Assembly (NCBI RefSeq): GCF_008831285.2
Contig: NC_045148.1
Coordinates: forward strand, 3,846,001-3,910,000
DNA: 64,000 nucleotides
Direction: 5' to 3'
Origin: Nymphaea colorata
Taxonomy: Eukaryota; Streptophyta; Magnoliopsida; Nymphaeales; Nymphaeaceae
In this document: positions 37,300 to 50,192 of the stretch, piece by piece
Numbering within the stretch: the first letter of the stretch is position 1
How the letters are laid out: each line of letters starts with the position of its first letter
Notes under the pieces: model-generated
The model's input: only the letters and a program-made list of their open reading frames with translations
Databases searched by the model: none
What the model was told of the DNA's origin: nothing
Position numbers and translations under genes: made by a program

Positions 37300-40200
37300 T
37301 GATATTAGAGTCCTATAACTAGAAAGAGATACAGTGCCATGCAAAGAGAGCTTGAATCATCTAATAAAGACTCATCTTCAGCAAATAACCTTGGCAACAT
37401 GCTCAACACTATGAAAGGTGACGCCAACACTCTCAAGCAAAGCATTGATCGAGCTAATGTGGCAGCCCACATGTAGACATTCAAGCAGCAAATGACCATG
37501 ATGCTGTTCGAATTGCAGTGTTTAGGTTTTCTCAACAAGAGGATGTTGAGCAACTGCATATGCACATGCATGCACCATCATCTACACCTTCCCAATGTGT
37601 CAACGAATGGTTGGAGCACCAAGAGGGCCCTAGAAACAGGACTGCTTATGAATTTCCTAGAGATAAGCTTGATTTTTCTAGATCTGATGATAAAAATGTA
37701 TCTAGTTGATATTTGAAGCTGAACAGCACTTTCCATGTCAACAAATTGTCGAAGATCACTATGCACCCATTGCTGCGAAGTGCGTTGGGGAATGTCAAAA
37801 GCAAAGCCTTACGCTTTGCGAGTGCTTTGTGCAATTGAAATGTAAGCGCTTGGCGAAAAAATCATTGTAGTTTCACAAAAAAGTTGCCAGTGAAGGAAAC
37901 GAGCCTCCAAAGGAGGGGCAATGTATTGGTTTCGATGGTTTGACAAATCTAATATGCATTGTACTTCGCATGAACTGGTGGATGAAATGTCCCACAAATT
38001 TGGTGAATCATCCTTAAGCAATTACGATTTAGAGCTTAAAAACCTTAAATAGACATGATCATTAAATGATTATGTAGCAGAGTTCAAGGATTTAAGCACT
38101 GTAGAGGATATGCATGCAAAACCTAAATGGGATCTTTCATTGGTGGACTTCGTGAAGATATACGAATCAAGGTACCTGTCATCCAATCTTATGATTTGCA
38201 AGAACCTATGAGACATGCCTAGTTAATTGATGTGAAAATAGGCGATTATGGTCATACATGTGCCTAACCCATCCATAACGACAGACCAAGCCCTACCATG
38301 CCTCCACCCAGCATCTGGCCTAAACCTGCATTTAGGCCTTGACAACTAAAGATAAAAGTAAGACATACATCTCAACCTTCAAGAACTTTGGTGCCAAATA
38401 TTGAGTATATCTCTTACTAATAGAAAAAAGAGATACCAAAAAATGCTTTTGTTTCAACTGTGATGAAAACTGGCACCCTCAACACAAATGCAAAACACTT
38501 TGGATTTTCCTTGTCCAAGACAACGATAAAAAAGAGTGATGATGGAACCACCACTAAAGGGCCAACCCCTAAAGAAGAAATAATGCCAAAACTGAAGAAA
38601 ATGACACAATTGAGGCTCCCTACCTTACCCTAGCAAAGGGAAGTATGCCCAACTTTATAAAGTGTTAAAGGCATGATTAAAATGAAACAGGAAGGGTACT
38701 TGTTGATACATGCTCAACTCACAACTTAACCAACAAGGACATGTCCTAAACCATCGGTTATCCCTTAAAAGACCACCCTTCATTCAAAGTTGTTGTAGGC
38801 AATGGAGCCAAACTATAATGTCAGTTTATATGCAGAGATGTGGATTAACAACTTCAAAAAGCCAGGTTTGAAGTCGATCTATATGTTCTGTCAGCCAAAG
38901 AAGTTGATGTTGTAATTGGAATGCATTGGCTACAGACCCTAGGTCCAAACAAGCTTTAAAACACATTGTGGGGCAGAGAGCTATGTTCTTTTTGGAGTAA
39001 CTCTTCAAAACCAGCCTCCAGAATACCCCCATATTCACCATGAACTTGAAGCTGTTCTCTAAGAACAAAGGACTATCACGCTTCTTGTTCCTAATATCAC
39101 CGCATTGTTCCAAAAGATGACTCAAAACCCAACAGTGTGTGCCCTTATAGGTAAGCGCACATTTAAAAGAATGAAATAAGGTTGGTCAAGGAAATGGTGG
39201 AAGGTGGTATCATTAAACCTAGTTCATGCCAGTTTATTCACATGTACTTTTGGTTAAAAAGAAAGACAATACCTAAAGATTTTGTGTTGGCTATATAGCT
39301 TTAAATGGCATTGCCATCGAGGATAAGCATTCAATCCCTATGATTGATTAGCTTTTGAATGAATTGCATGGTGTTCATTATTTCACTAAGCCAAATTTTC
39401 AATCTAGCTATCACCAAATCAGAATGGCAAAAGATGCTATTGAGGAGACTACATTCAAGACTCATGATGGACATTATGAATTCCTCGTAATACCTTTTGA
39501 TCTCACTACACTCTTGCCACATTCCAAATTATTATGAATGATGTTAAGGCTAGTTTTGAGGAAATTCGTCCTAGTTTTCTTTGATGACATCCTAATATAT
39601 TCAAAAACTTAATCTAAGCACTTAGATCATGTGCATTGCATTCTATGCTCTAAAATCACCAAATATATGCAAAACAATCAAAGTGTATTTTTGGCCAAAT
39701 AGAAGTGTTTTATCTCGGCCACATTGTTTCAAAATAATGGGTAAAGGCAACCCTAAAAGAATTTCAAGCAATGGAGCATTAGCCTACACCTAAAGGCATT
39801 CATTCTCTTAGGGGATTCTTCTCTCTATTTTATAAAGCATTATGGTTTGATTGCTTCTCGATTAACCCAGCTTTAAAAAAAATGTTTTTAGAGTGGAAAA
39901 GTGACAAAAGCTTTCAACAAGTTAAAACCAGCCATGTTTCAAGTCTCTATACTCGCAGTGACTTCGACAAGGAGTTTGTGATTGAAATAGATGCCAATGG
40001 GATTGGAATGTAAACCACTCTTAGCTAGGACAGACATCAAATTGTCTTCATTAGTAAGGCATTAAACTCAATTACCAAACCATAGCAGATGCTTGTGATA
40101 ATCAATGGAATTGAGAAATAGAGACCATATATTCTTGGTAGACACTTTATAGTGAGGACACATCACATGAGTCTAAAGTACTTGACAAGCCTGAAAGTCT

Positions 40201-40395
40201 CTACACCTACATAGCAAAACTGACTTACCAAGATCATGCCCTATAACTTTTAAACATGCTATAAAAAAGGCCAAGAGAATGGCACAACAAATGCCCTCGC
40301 AAGGCAAGATTGTTGTGACCTATCTGAAGGAGTTGTCCCTAACATTATCTCAGATTTCTTCAAACCTATGGCCTAAAATAAAAGACAACCAAGCC
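37300..40395 (+). pseudogene. Second Ty3-gypsy retrotransposon remnant (gag-PR-RT-RNase H)
   Basis: A degenerate tRNA-Met primer site TGATATTAGAGTCC starts at 37300. Then come gag with KLDFSRSDDKN (about 37665-37705), a zinc knuckle CFNCDENWHPQHKC (about 38445-38490), a protease-like stretch near 38690-38950, and reverse transcriptase with FTKPNFQSSYHQIRM (about 39385-39425) and an intact FFDDILIYS motif (about 39575-39605). RNase H follows with FVIEIDANGIGM (about 39970) and YILGRHFIVRTHHMSLKYL (about 40130-40190). Stops are frequent throughout. No integrase or 3' LTR was found; the - strand LINE begins where the integrase would start. The sequence type differs from the chromovirus at 20.5 kb. 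Confidence 0.72.
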
Positions 40396-40399
40396 CTAC

Positions 40400-42535
40400 A
40401 TGAAGAAATATCTTTATTAGGAGAAAAGTCTATCTAGGATTTGGATAGGAGGGCAATCATTAGCAACTGAACATTGATTAGATCTCTTCAGTAGTTCTGA
40501 AAAGCTGTAGAACAATCTGTTTTTACCTTCCAAGGCATTGCAAAGCATTTTTTTCCATCTGATGTTGTCAGGAAAAATACCAATTTTATGTTGGTCATGA
40601 TAAACTTTTTGCACATAAGTTGATAAAAAGTGGAGTTTTGGGATGATCTGATCTTCCATAGTCCTTACCGCCTGGTACCATATTACTTCATTAGCATTTC
40701 AACTTAAGGCTGCCCCAACCTTGGGGTGGTCCTTAGGACCAATAGTTAAAATGTGTATATACCAATCTAAAGTTTCAGTAGTTGGCCATGGGTCAATCGA
40801 AACACTATATCTAAGCCATACACAGAATTCTTGAGCTTGATTTTTCCATTCAAGAGCCAAGAAGGCTCTTGCATAGGCTGCCCAAATATTACCCACTGTA
40901 ACAACCCAATCCACTCTCGGGCTTGGGTCCCTTGTCCAGCAGCTCCCAACCCACCCCTAACAGTTTTGATTCCCACCCAAAAGAAGTTTAGAAGCCATGA
41001 CAACTAACCATGTTAACAATTCCTTTTATAAGTGTGCACAATCTTCAATATGAGACTAAACTTTTAGGGTGTTACACCTACAAACTGAGACAAGGAAAAT
41101 GACTGATCATTATGAGTAGAGTCATTCTGAAGCAACCATATCTTCCATAGAACAGTAGGAAAACAAGACCTCCAGCATTTCTCCAACCTGCCGTGCTTGA
41201 AGAGTGTGACATGCCATTCTTGGATTCATGTATAGAGTTTGAATGGGAAACTCATCTAACTCCAAACTTCATTGAGATTAAGAGCCATAAGTTGGCAGCA
41301 AACTTACATTGAAAGAATAAATGGTTAGAGTCCTCCTCATAACACTACGATAGAAGGTACACCAACTAGCTAAATGGAAGGCAAGATGTTTAAGCCTAGC
41401 TTGTGTGGGAGACGGCCTTCACAGGCTAAATAAAGTGTCCACTAACTGCAGGGGTGACATCTGCTAGACCAGAAGAAATAGCATTGCTCTCCAAAATGCA
41501 GTGTGGGAGCTTAGATAGTATGAAACTACTAATGTTGTCGTTGCAATCTTTGCTGGAAATATAATTGTGCATCTGAGCTAAAGTCAGATGGATATAAAGG
41601 AAAAACCTGACCCAGAAGATCAACATGAATTTCAGTAATGGGAATCATAGAGTTCCATCTGTCCACCCCAAAACGCACTTGACATCCATCATTAACTTTC
41701 CATTCCACCTTATTTTGAACTTCAGAGCAAACCTTCAACATATTTTTCCATAACCAGGAATGATGATTCTTCCTAGAGCACGTCCATAGGCTATCTTCTG
41801 TCAAATACTTGCTTTTCAGAATGTTAACCCAAGGCATCTCCTTGGACGGGATAGAGATAACAAGCTGGAGTAGTGCTGACCGGTTCACTTCATCAGGAGA
41901 GCGGATTCCCACCCATCCTTCCTTATAAGGCCTACAGATTTTCCTCCACGCTAAGTAGTGAGGCTTCTTATTTTCTGGCTAGTCCTTCCACAACAATCTT
42001 GCCATAGTCTTCTCTATGGACTTAACAGTATTAGGTGGAATTCGAAGAGCAGAAATCCAATATTCGATAATTTGGAAAATGACAGATCTAATAAGGCATA
42101 ATCTTCGAGAGTACGAAAGAAGAGGGCTCTTCCACTTCCACCCAGTTAGGCATCTGGAGATCTTTTGTAGAAACGGCTCACAACGTCTCTCGATCATCTT
42201 ACCAACAAATAAGTGGATGCCCAAATAATCCAATGGGAGAGTCCAAATATTCCATCCCAAGATGTTTTTCACTCTTGATTGTTGGACCTCATCCACATGG
42301 AAAACTATCAAGCAAGATTTTGAATCATTCACCACAAGACCCGACGCACAAGAAAATTTGACGAAGACCCCTGCAAAAGCTCTAATAGAGGAAGCCGCAG
42401 GTGTACAGAAACACAAAAATGTCGTCTGCAAATAAGCTGCAAACCGGGGCCTTCGCCTTATAAGATATAGCAGGAGAAAGTGGGACGACCTGAGTAGCTG
42501 ACTCCGTAGACAATGAAGCATAAAAGCTCAGGGCC
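40400..42535 (-). pseudogene. LINE retrotransposon remnant, 5'-truncated, antisense to the gypsy remnant
   Basis: On the minus strand a catalytic reverse transcriptase motif LFADDIFVF lies near 42435-42410. A long open frame from 42521 to 41979 continues in another frame with VVNDSKS, LPLDYLGIHL, ISRCLTGWKWKSPLLSYSRR and IEKTMARLLWKD, the standard order in plant LINE ORF2. 41912-41529 adds WVNILKSKYLTEDSLW and WKNMLKVCSEVQNKVEWKVNDG, leading to the zf-RVT region. Frame changes near 42400 and 41950 and stops near 41530 make it inactive. The copy begins abruptly upstream of the FADD motif, consistent with 5' truncation on insertion. Confidence 0.78.
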
Positions 42536-43844
42536 TGGAACATATAAAACAATACAAGATCAATTCCAAGAATACTAGAACCGAGTCTTTCTACTTTAAA
42601 GAAGTATACAAGGACGACGATCCCACTGAAATCTAAATGTGTGAAACTTACATGGATTTTATGGGGGCTTTGGTAGCAGGAATCTTCTCATGGTGTTCCT
42701 CAAATCTGTTTTAAGTACGTCTTTCAACATGAAACATTATATGTTAGTATTTCTATTGCCAAACACCCATTATAGCGGTGCAAATTGGTACCCAAACACT
42801 AAACATTGGATTCAACTTGAGCAAATTAATTTCAAAGGATAGAAACTTTTAGTTTTCGAGCCTATTTTTTAACCTATGATTCTAAAAAACAATTACTTTT
42901 TTGTGAAATTCTCAATAAAGGTTATACTTTTATGGAGGCTATTAAATAAGAGCTTCAAGTAAATTTTGTATTAATTTGAAAGACTGGAAACGTTAGATGC
43001 AATTTTTTTCATTTCCTCACATATCTAATCACTTAAAATACTCTTCTAAATTTTTTTTGAAAGTAATAAAATGCTGATTAGGAAGCTTATGTTGCTGTAA
43101 AATATTGCTATGGAAAGATATTTATTAATTGAAAAAATGACTTTGTCGTATTTTAATAAATATTCAATAAATAAGTGCACAACCTCCGTTTAAGAGTACT
43201 GTCCTGCTCTATTTTGTTTGCGAGCCTTAGGGCACAAAGGCGTCATGCTTGTGAATGAGCCATAAGTGACAATGAATTAATGGCAAAGTGTTGATGTTTA
43301 ATAACTTTGTGTATCGAAACGATGGCTGCGAATTGGTGAGAGAAGTTGCCGATAAAAGGACATGGGCTGGTGCGTGGAATTGAAAAACATAGTGTTGAAT
43401 CGGATATTCAAAATTACAATTTTAGAAATGGCGTTGGGTTTGGATATTTAAATTTAGATTCAGATGTATAAATTTGGATTTTAACATTTAAATTCCGATT
43501 CAAATATATAAATTGGATTTGGACATCCACTTTTTCTTTTTGATATCTATTATTCCATCAAAAATTTATTTAATACCAAATCTGAATCTGAATTCTATCG
43601 GATGCCGTTTTCTAAAACAGAACTCGGTACTTTTTATTCGGATATCAAAACTGAGTTTGCCACAATCTTAGTTTTTGCACTTCAAATGCCCCATTAGGTC
43701 TTATTTTCGCATCCAAACCAAAAAGAATTTTCGAAAAGTGAAAATTAAACTTTTATCTTGTCACTCAAAACATACAAAACAGATTTCAAAAATTGTTACA
43801 ACACTTGGATTTCACTATCCTAACATCATTTTGAATAAGGTCAT
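42536..43844. other. Intergenic AT-rich sequence, nothing recognised
   Basis: No coding signal. About 43400-43640 repeats GGATATTTAAATT, AAATTTGGATT and similar phrases, a decayed repeat. Confidence 0.4.
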
Positions 43845-44111
43845 TTAGAAGACTTTGACTTGTTCCCCTAAAGCTGGAGCATGAAAAAAATCATGCCAAA
43901 CTTGCCCAATCCTGTAGCCTTTTCTTCCCAATAGTAAACAAAAACATATCAGCCAACTGAGACTTCCCATACAGCCTTTGTAGTTACCTTGTACAAAATG
44001 ACAGTCTACTTCCATATTCATTGTCCTCTTCTCATGAAAGACTGGGTTGGAGGAAATCTGCCTGATTATCTCATGGAAGACTGGGTTGGAGGAAATCTGC
44101 CTGATTATCAC
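43845..44111 (-). pseudogene. Ty1-copia RNase H C-terminal scrap
   Basis: An 88-codon minus-strand frame includes SNPVFHEKRTMNMEVDCHFV, matching the SNPVFHERTKHIEVDCHF block near the end of copia RNase H. A degraded LGRKGYRIGQVWHDFFHAPA tail follows, as at the 3' end of copia pol. Nothing upstream of this domain is present, so it is an isolated fragment. Confidence 0.72.
44032..44109. repeat. 39-bp tandem duplication inside the copia fragment
   Basis: 44032-44070 and 44071-44109 match at 38 of 39 positions. The unit is 13 codons, so the RNase H motif IIRQISSNPVFHE is doubled in frame. Confidence 0.93.
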
Positions 44112-45382
44112 AGTGCATGTCGTCCATAGGAAGTTTCACATCGACCCCAACCTCAAATCGACATCGACATGCAAATTGAAAATGTTTTGAAAAAGAACAG
44201 CATTTGGAAATAAAAGGAACGACCACCAGCTCGCCACCCCCGTTTGTGGCTGGCTACAGCCTACGGCTACTTGGAGCCTCTGTCATCCAAACGATTGTTT
44301 TTGTGGCTTGTTTACTTTTGGACCTTTGAAAGGAACAACGTGAAACTGACAAGCTGGCAAAGAGCAAAATGTCGGACTTGTTCTCTGCTTCGGTAATCAC
44401 CTCCATCGGACCATAGCGACTTGTTGCCGGTGCAGCTGGAGAAAGGGGCGGTAGTGGCCCAAAGAACACCTAAAGTCAAGCCCAAGTGACATTCCCAACA
44501 ATGCCACAACATTCATCGAATATATATATATATATATATAACTACTTGGATAAAGGGAAAAACATAACCTTTTCATTCCACAGTAAAAAAATGTTGAATG
44601 TTTTAAACAAAATGTGAACCTTTTAGTGTTGGCAATGGTTTTTGTTTTTTTCAACTATGGCTTTTAAATGTTTGACCATACAATATATCTGGCAGCCAGC
44701 ATATTTTAATTATCACATATATACACACACAAAATGTTAGCCTTAATTTGAATCTTTAGAATATATATATATATTACCATCCGACCTGCTAAAGTAAGTG
44801 ATTAGACAACAGTAGTGGTCGCCTGAGAGTTGAGAAAATCCTGCATATCCTATTGTGGATTTCTGAACTGATGGGAGACTGGCTTGGCCTTATGATGAGA
44901 CCATTAGAGTGGAGGCAAAGAAACATTGGTAGGCTACCATATTTTTATATTTAATCGGGACTCGTAAATTAAAGTCATATATCCATTGAATTGAGTAAGA
45001 AAATCCTACGCCCAATTCAAAATTCAGATGCTAATCAGTTTAGTTTCTCTCCATTGGGATTAAAATCGGATGACAGAAAATTATTAACGCCCCTAGTTGG
45101 CCGGACGGGGTAGAAGATTCAAAGGCGTATCTTTATATTGTAGCAACTCCAGCTCACCCGGATAATTCACTGATTTTTGCAACCAAGAATTGGCTGTCTC
45201 AAGGGTATTTGCTTGTAAACAGGAGAGACGAAAGGATTGGCTGTCTGTTAAACGGCAATGATTGGTGATGTGAGGATTGTCTTCGTTGTTTCTCATCTAC
45301 GATAACGAGTCTATCCATTGGTTAGCTTGCTGGTGGTAGTGGTGGTGGTGGTGGAGCAGACAGAGCAGTCAAAGAAGCGGCC
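44112..45382 (+). promoter_or_regulatory. Upstream region of the Y3IP1-like gene
   Basis: No coding similarity. The last 60 bp before the start codon contain a GGTGGTGGTGG run and the start context GCGGCCATGG, which fits a plant start (purine-poor but with G at +4). No TATA box could be assigned with confidence; photosynthesis genes often lack one. Confidence 0.4.
44519..44540. repeat. (AT)n microsatellite
   Basis: AT dinucleotide run of about 22 bp upstream of the Y3IP1-like gene. Confidence 0.9.
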
Positions 45383-45705
45383 ATGGAGATGGTTGCCTGG
45401 TGCCATGGGAGGTCTACCTTCCTGCTTCTCCCTCGCTTTCCGTCCAGAAACTACATAAACTCTCTGTACACGAGAAACTCGTCTTCTTCATCGTCATCAT
45501 CTTCACTATCATCTTCTTCTTCTTCCTCAATCTGTGTGTGCCACCGTCCATGGCGTGGTCGAGATGGGGTCCATCATCGGTCGGCCAGGAGGCGCATTGC
45601 CGCCTTCGCCTCCTCATCTGCACAGAACCGGCAGGATACCCAAGTGGGATACGGGGCTCCTGAACCCACCGAGGAGGACCTTGAATGCGTTTCTCAGATC
45701 AAGAG

Positions 45706-45750
<45 letters not shown>

Positions 45751-48700
45751 TGCTCGCTCTCTAAGATGTTGATTTTTTCTTGTGATTTCCAATTTGAAGG
45801 TTTTGGAGCTCCTGAGGAAGAACAGAGACATGTCGTTCGGTGAGGTGCTCTCTCTCTCTCTCTATCTCGCTTGGATGCTATGTTCGGTTGACTTTCACTG
45901 TGCTGATGTTTATGTGAATGGAGTAGATTTTAATGCAAGTGCCAAGTAGACTACTTACTTTCGATCGTATGAGCTTGGATGCGCATGATTCTATTGATTT
46001 AGATCCTATTCCTCGCTGTCCGTTAAAAAGGTTAATGAAACTTGATAGTTACCACGAAATTTTATCTTCGTGGAACGTTTGGCACGCATTGCAGATGGGT
46101 TCTGAAACAACTGAATGTAATGATATTGTCTCCAACTCTGAATTTACTTACTTAGAAAAGTGCTTGTCGAGAACATTTAATCTACATCGTTTAATTGATT
46201 TTTATGTGAATGTGGTGTCTTGAGTAAGTATCGAAAATATTTGACCCCTGCCATGAACTAATCTTTACTCGCCTTGGAGCTTGCTGAGTGAATATGTCTG
46301 CCTCCAAACATTTTCCTTCATCGCAATTCTACACATAAGTTGATTTCATTTTATTCTCTTGTAGGCCTCTATCTATTAGAATCTATTCATTTAAGGTTAG
46401 TCCGTTGTGAAACAGTCATGAATTCTGGTCTAAACGTTACAAGGTCACCAATTTTTTTGTTATTGTGTACCATGTCTAGCTATCTGATGTGGTCGGGTCT
46501 GGTATGCAAACCAATCTTTGAAGTGAAGGATATTTATGATAGGTATTAGTGACGGGAAGAACAAGGATAGCTTTAGGTCCTAATGTTGAATTGGCCAATT
46601 CTATAGTTAGTGAGTTCTTTACTTCATGAAGCATTCAGAAAGATAAATCCACTGCTTTGGAAATCATTTCATCTTTTGGGGAGAAAAATCTATCAGTTCA
46701 AACTTCAAAGTATTACATAAACTAATAAGGAGCATCGTCGGGTATGTATTATGGGAACATTTTATTTGTCTTGAAATGTGTAGGTGGAATAAACAAATGC
46801 CTCGACAACATGTGTTCAGGCACCATTTTATATTTTGATTGCCTTCTGTAATAATAATTTATGAATCTATCATGTATTTTAAGTATGTTTAAAACTTTGA
46901 AAAGTATACCCTATGCTTTTAGTATAAATGAATTATATTTCAAAATTTCCTCATCTATGCCATCTAATCAGCAAATGCAATCCTTTATATCTACTGTTTT
47001 CTATTCTTAGGAGGACATTTATATAATGCACAGACCAGCAATGTCTGCCTATCCTTGCTAATTTCACTATTTGGACACTTGAGCTGCTGAGCATTTAATG
47101 ACGAGTCACCTATGTTCATCTTGCTATTCTCAAGAAAGGGTTCCATTTTTGCTTTCTTTCTTGGCGTTTTCTTGTGTTGTGGTTTTAGAGTGGATGACAT
47201 CGAACAAATCAAGGGAAAAGTTAGCTATCAATTGTATTGTTGATGGAACTAAGTTAGTAGGATTTATCTTCTTCATAAAATTGATCAATGGTATTGTTTA
47301 TTTTATTTTTTTGGTTTCAGGTTAAGCTAACGATCATGATTGAAGATCCAAGAGAAGCTGAAAGAAGGCAGACTCTAGAACTTGATGATCCAGATTATGT
47401 AACCAGGGAGGAAATAGTTGCTGCTCTGGAAGATGTATGTTATTTGGTTATTTTAGATGACCTCATTACATGTATCCATCCACCACAGTAGTGCTCATGT
47501 TTTTAGTTTGTTTTTTTGTGCTGCCTGTTTATGTAGTGAACTCTTTTCTGCTACACAAAAGTGGGTTGCAAATTGGAACATTATGTGGTAGTTTCGAACG
47601 ATTCAACCATGCATGTATGGCAAATTCTACCCAAAGGTCCCAAGTTAATTCAAGAACTACAAAAAATTGTGAATCCAAATGAAAGAAAAGAAGCTGGGAG
47701 GAAGTGCATGCAACTCTGTGATTCATAAAGATTTGACATGCATTCTTCAATTTGCGTTGCAAGAAATGCTAAGTCAAAATTTGATTTGTCATGTGCTGTC
47801 TTCTTATTTGCTCCTGGTAGTGATTCTGCAAAGTGACCAACTGCTGGTTTCTTCTCAGGACCATCTTGACTTGGTTTTATGTTAAATAAAATGTTAACTG
47901 AACATTTTATTTGCTGGATACAACACTTTAAGTTTTCAGAAAAGATTATCTTGTTTTTGTTTTCAATTTCATGATTGGACTCTGTTGCATTAAAACCGCA
48001 ATAGGACTTCTCAAGATTGTCTCCTAAAGCAGAAAAAAGGTCAAAACCAAAATAAAAAAGAATGATGAAGGAAAATAGTGACTTGAGTGTATTTTATGGG
48101 TTTGCAGAAAGGCATATGGTGGATAAAACCATCAACAAATATAATGTAAAAGAAAAAACTGTTCATTTTGGCTTTTTTGAGTGAAAAATAGAATCCATCA
48201 AGGCATATTTCTATATTTGGCTGTCCTTGCAAACTATGCTTGTCCTTTTAGGTTTGGATTGGGCAGAAACATAAGTTAAACAGAGGTGCCACATTTTTTG
48301 CTCCAAACATGTCGGTTTGTGGTACTCTGTGAGTCTGTGCACCTGATATATCACATCTTACTTGGGTTATAAGCGGTTCAGACAAGCTTTTTCTCATCAT
48401 TTCTCTTGGCCCACTGTCAACTTCACAGGATCTGCTCTTTCATAGTCTTTTTGCAGAATGAGAATATGTGAATGACGGAAGAGACAGCAACCTTTATGCT
48501 GTGCACCTTCTTGTAGATTTTTAACAACAGTTATTCTTGGTTTCTGGCCATGAAAAATCAGTCAGATGGCGTATTTGATTTGGATTTTCATTTCAGATTT
48601 TATTCTGATTGAGGTCACTCCCGGATCGTATTTTAAGTTGAAACTAATTTATGTTTTAGTTGATGTCCAATTCTATGACTGTTTTACACGTAAAGGAAAA

Positions 48701-50116
48701 CAACCCTGACTAATTTTTCTTGGTGATAGTTGAAAACTTGAAATACGTTTTAGTATTGGATTGAACTTTGCATTGTTGGATGTTTTTGGTTTAAATGCTA
48801 GTAGTATGAATTCAGATTCAGATCTGACAGGATCTTATATACATCTGAACCACTTGCATCCATAACATTGCTTGAAGTGCCTTGAACTATGTTTATTTGG
48901 TCTTCTGAGCAGTTAACTAAAAGCTTGGTCTTATCAGTTATATCTACTGGAAGCCTTGGTATTATTCATTTGTTTGATTTGTTTACTGGAACTTTTCTTT
49001 GCAGGTTAACAAGGGAAGGATTCCTGAAGACCGTTCTGCCCTTCGTAAGCTTGCTGATGAATTGATTCAGTGGCCTAATCTTGAGGTATAACATACATCT
49101 TCTACTTGGATGCATGCTAGTTATACAACATTTATTAAGATCAGAGGTAATTACTTTTGGATCAGCATCTCTTGCTACTACATGTTGTTTCTTGTCGGGG
49201 AATGTACATCAAGGTTCATTATGGTCAGCCAAAATATAAGCTTCTTTCATATTTTAACTGTTATATTTGAAGTATCTGTAGTTAACTATTTCTATTGCAC
49301 CTTTTCCTTTTAATATCTTAATCAAAGCGCAAGTTATGAATAGCTGGACTTACCAAAATTTTCCAATGAGCTCCTCAATCGGTTTGTCTCAGATGCAATT
49401 GACGAGGAAGCTAGTAAGGATGAACCTTTTAGTAGCCTCAAGCTTCTTATAGGTCTTGTCTAAAGGTTGCCATTCCACTGGTACCTTTTAGTCATTTTCA
49501 CAAATATATACTTAAAAAGAAAGAAATGGAAAAAAGAGAAAATGAAGAAATGGAAAAAATATTTTTTTGAAACAATACCAATATAAGGAACACATTTTTG
49601 TCATGTTTTTCTTTTTGTTTTTCACAGGAAATAATTTTTTTTAGTATATTGTCTTTTTCTTAGGTGTAGTTATTATTTTGAATTGTTACCTATGTTTAAT
49701 TAGTAGAAAACTCACATTTTCTTTACAAAGATAACATTGCCAATTAATACCAAGAAGAACCTTGCCTATAAAAACTTGAGAACTGTTACACAGGTATGGG
49801 GTTCGGGTGCACCTGTCACTTTTTTGGAAAAATCAGACTGCATTGAGGATACATATATATACAAACAGCAAAATCATCGACCAGAAATTAACAAGCTATC
49901 ATTCTATCAATGAATTAACTTTTAGTTTTTAAAGATTATGAGCTTATATCTATAGAACAGATTGTGTAATAAACTAATATAAAATGCTTCCAAACTTATT
50001 TATGTGAAACGGATTATATAATAAACTTACATATAAGATGGGTTATAGTTTATAAACTTATATATAAAGCCACAACATCTAGAATTTATATACCACATTA
50101 ATCGAAACATAAGCAG

Positions 50117-50192
<76 letters not shown>

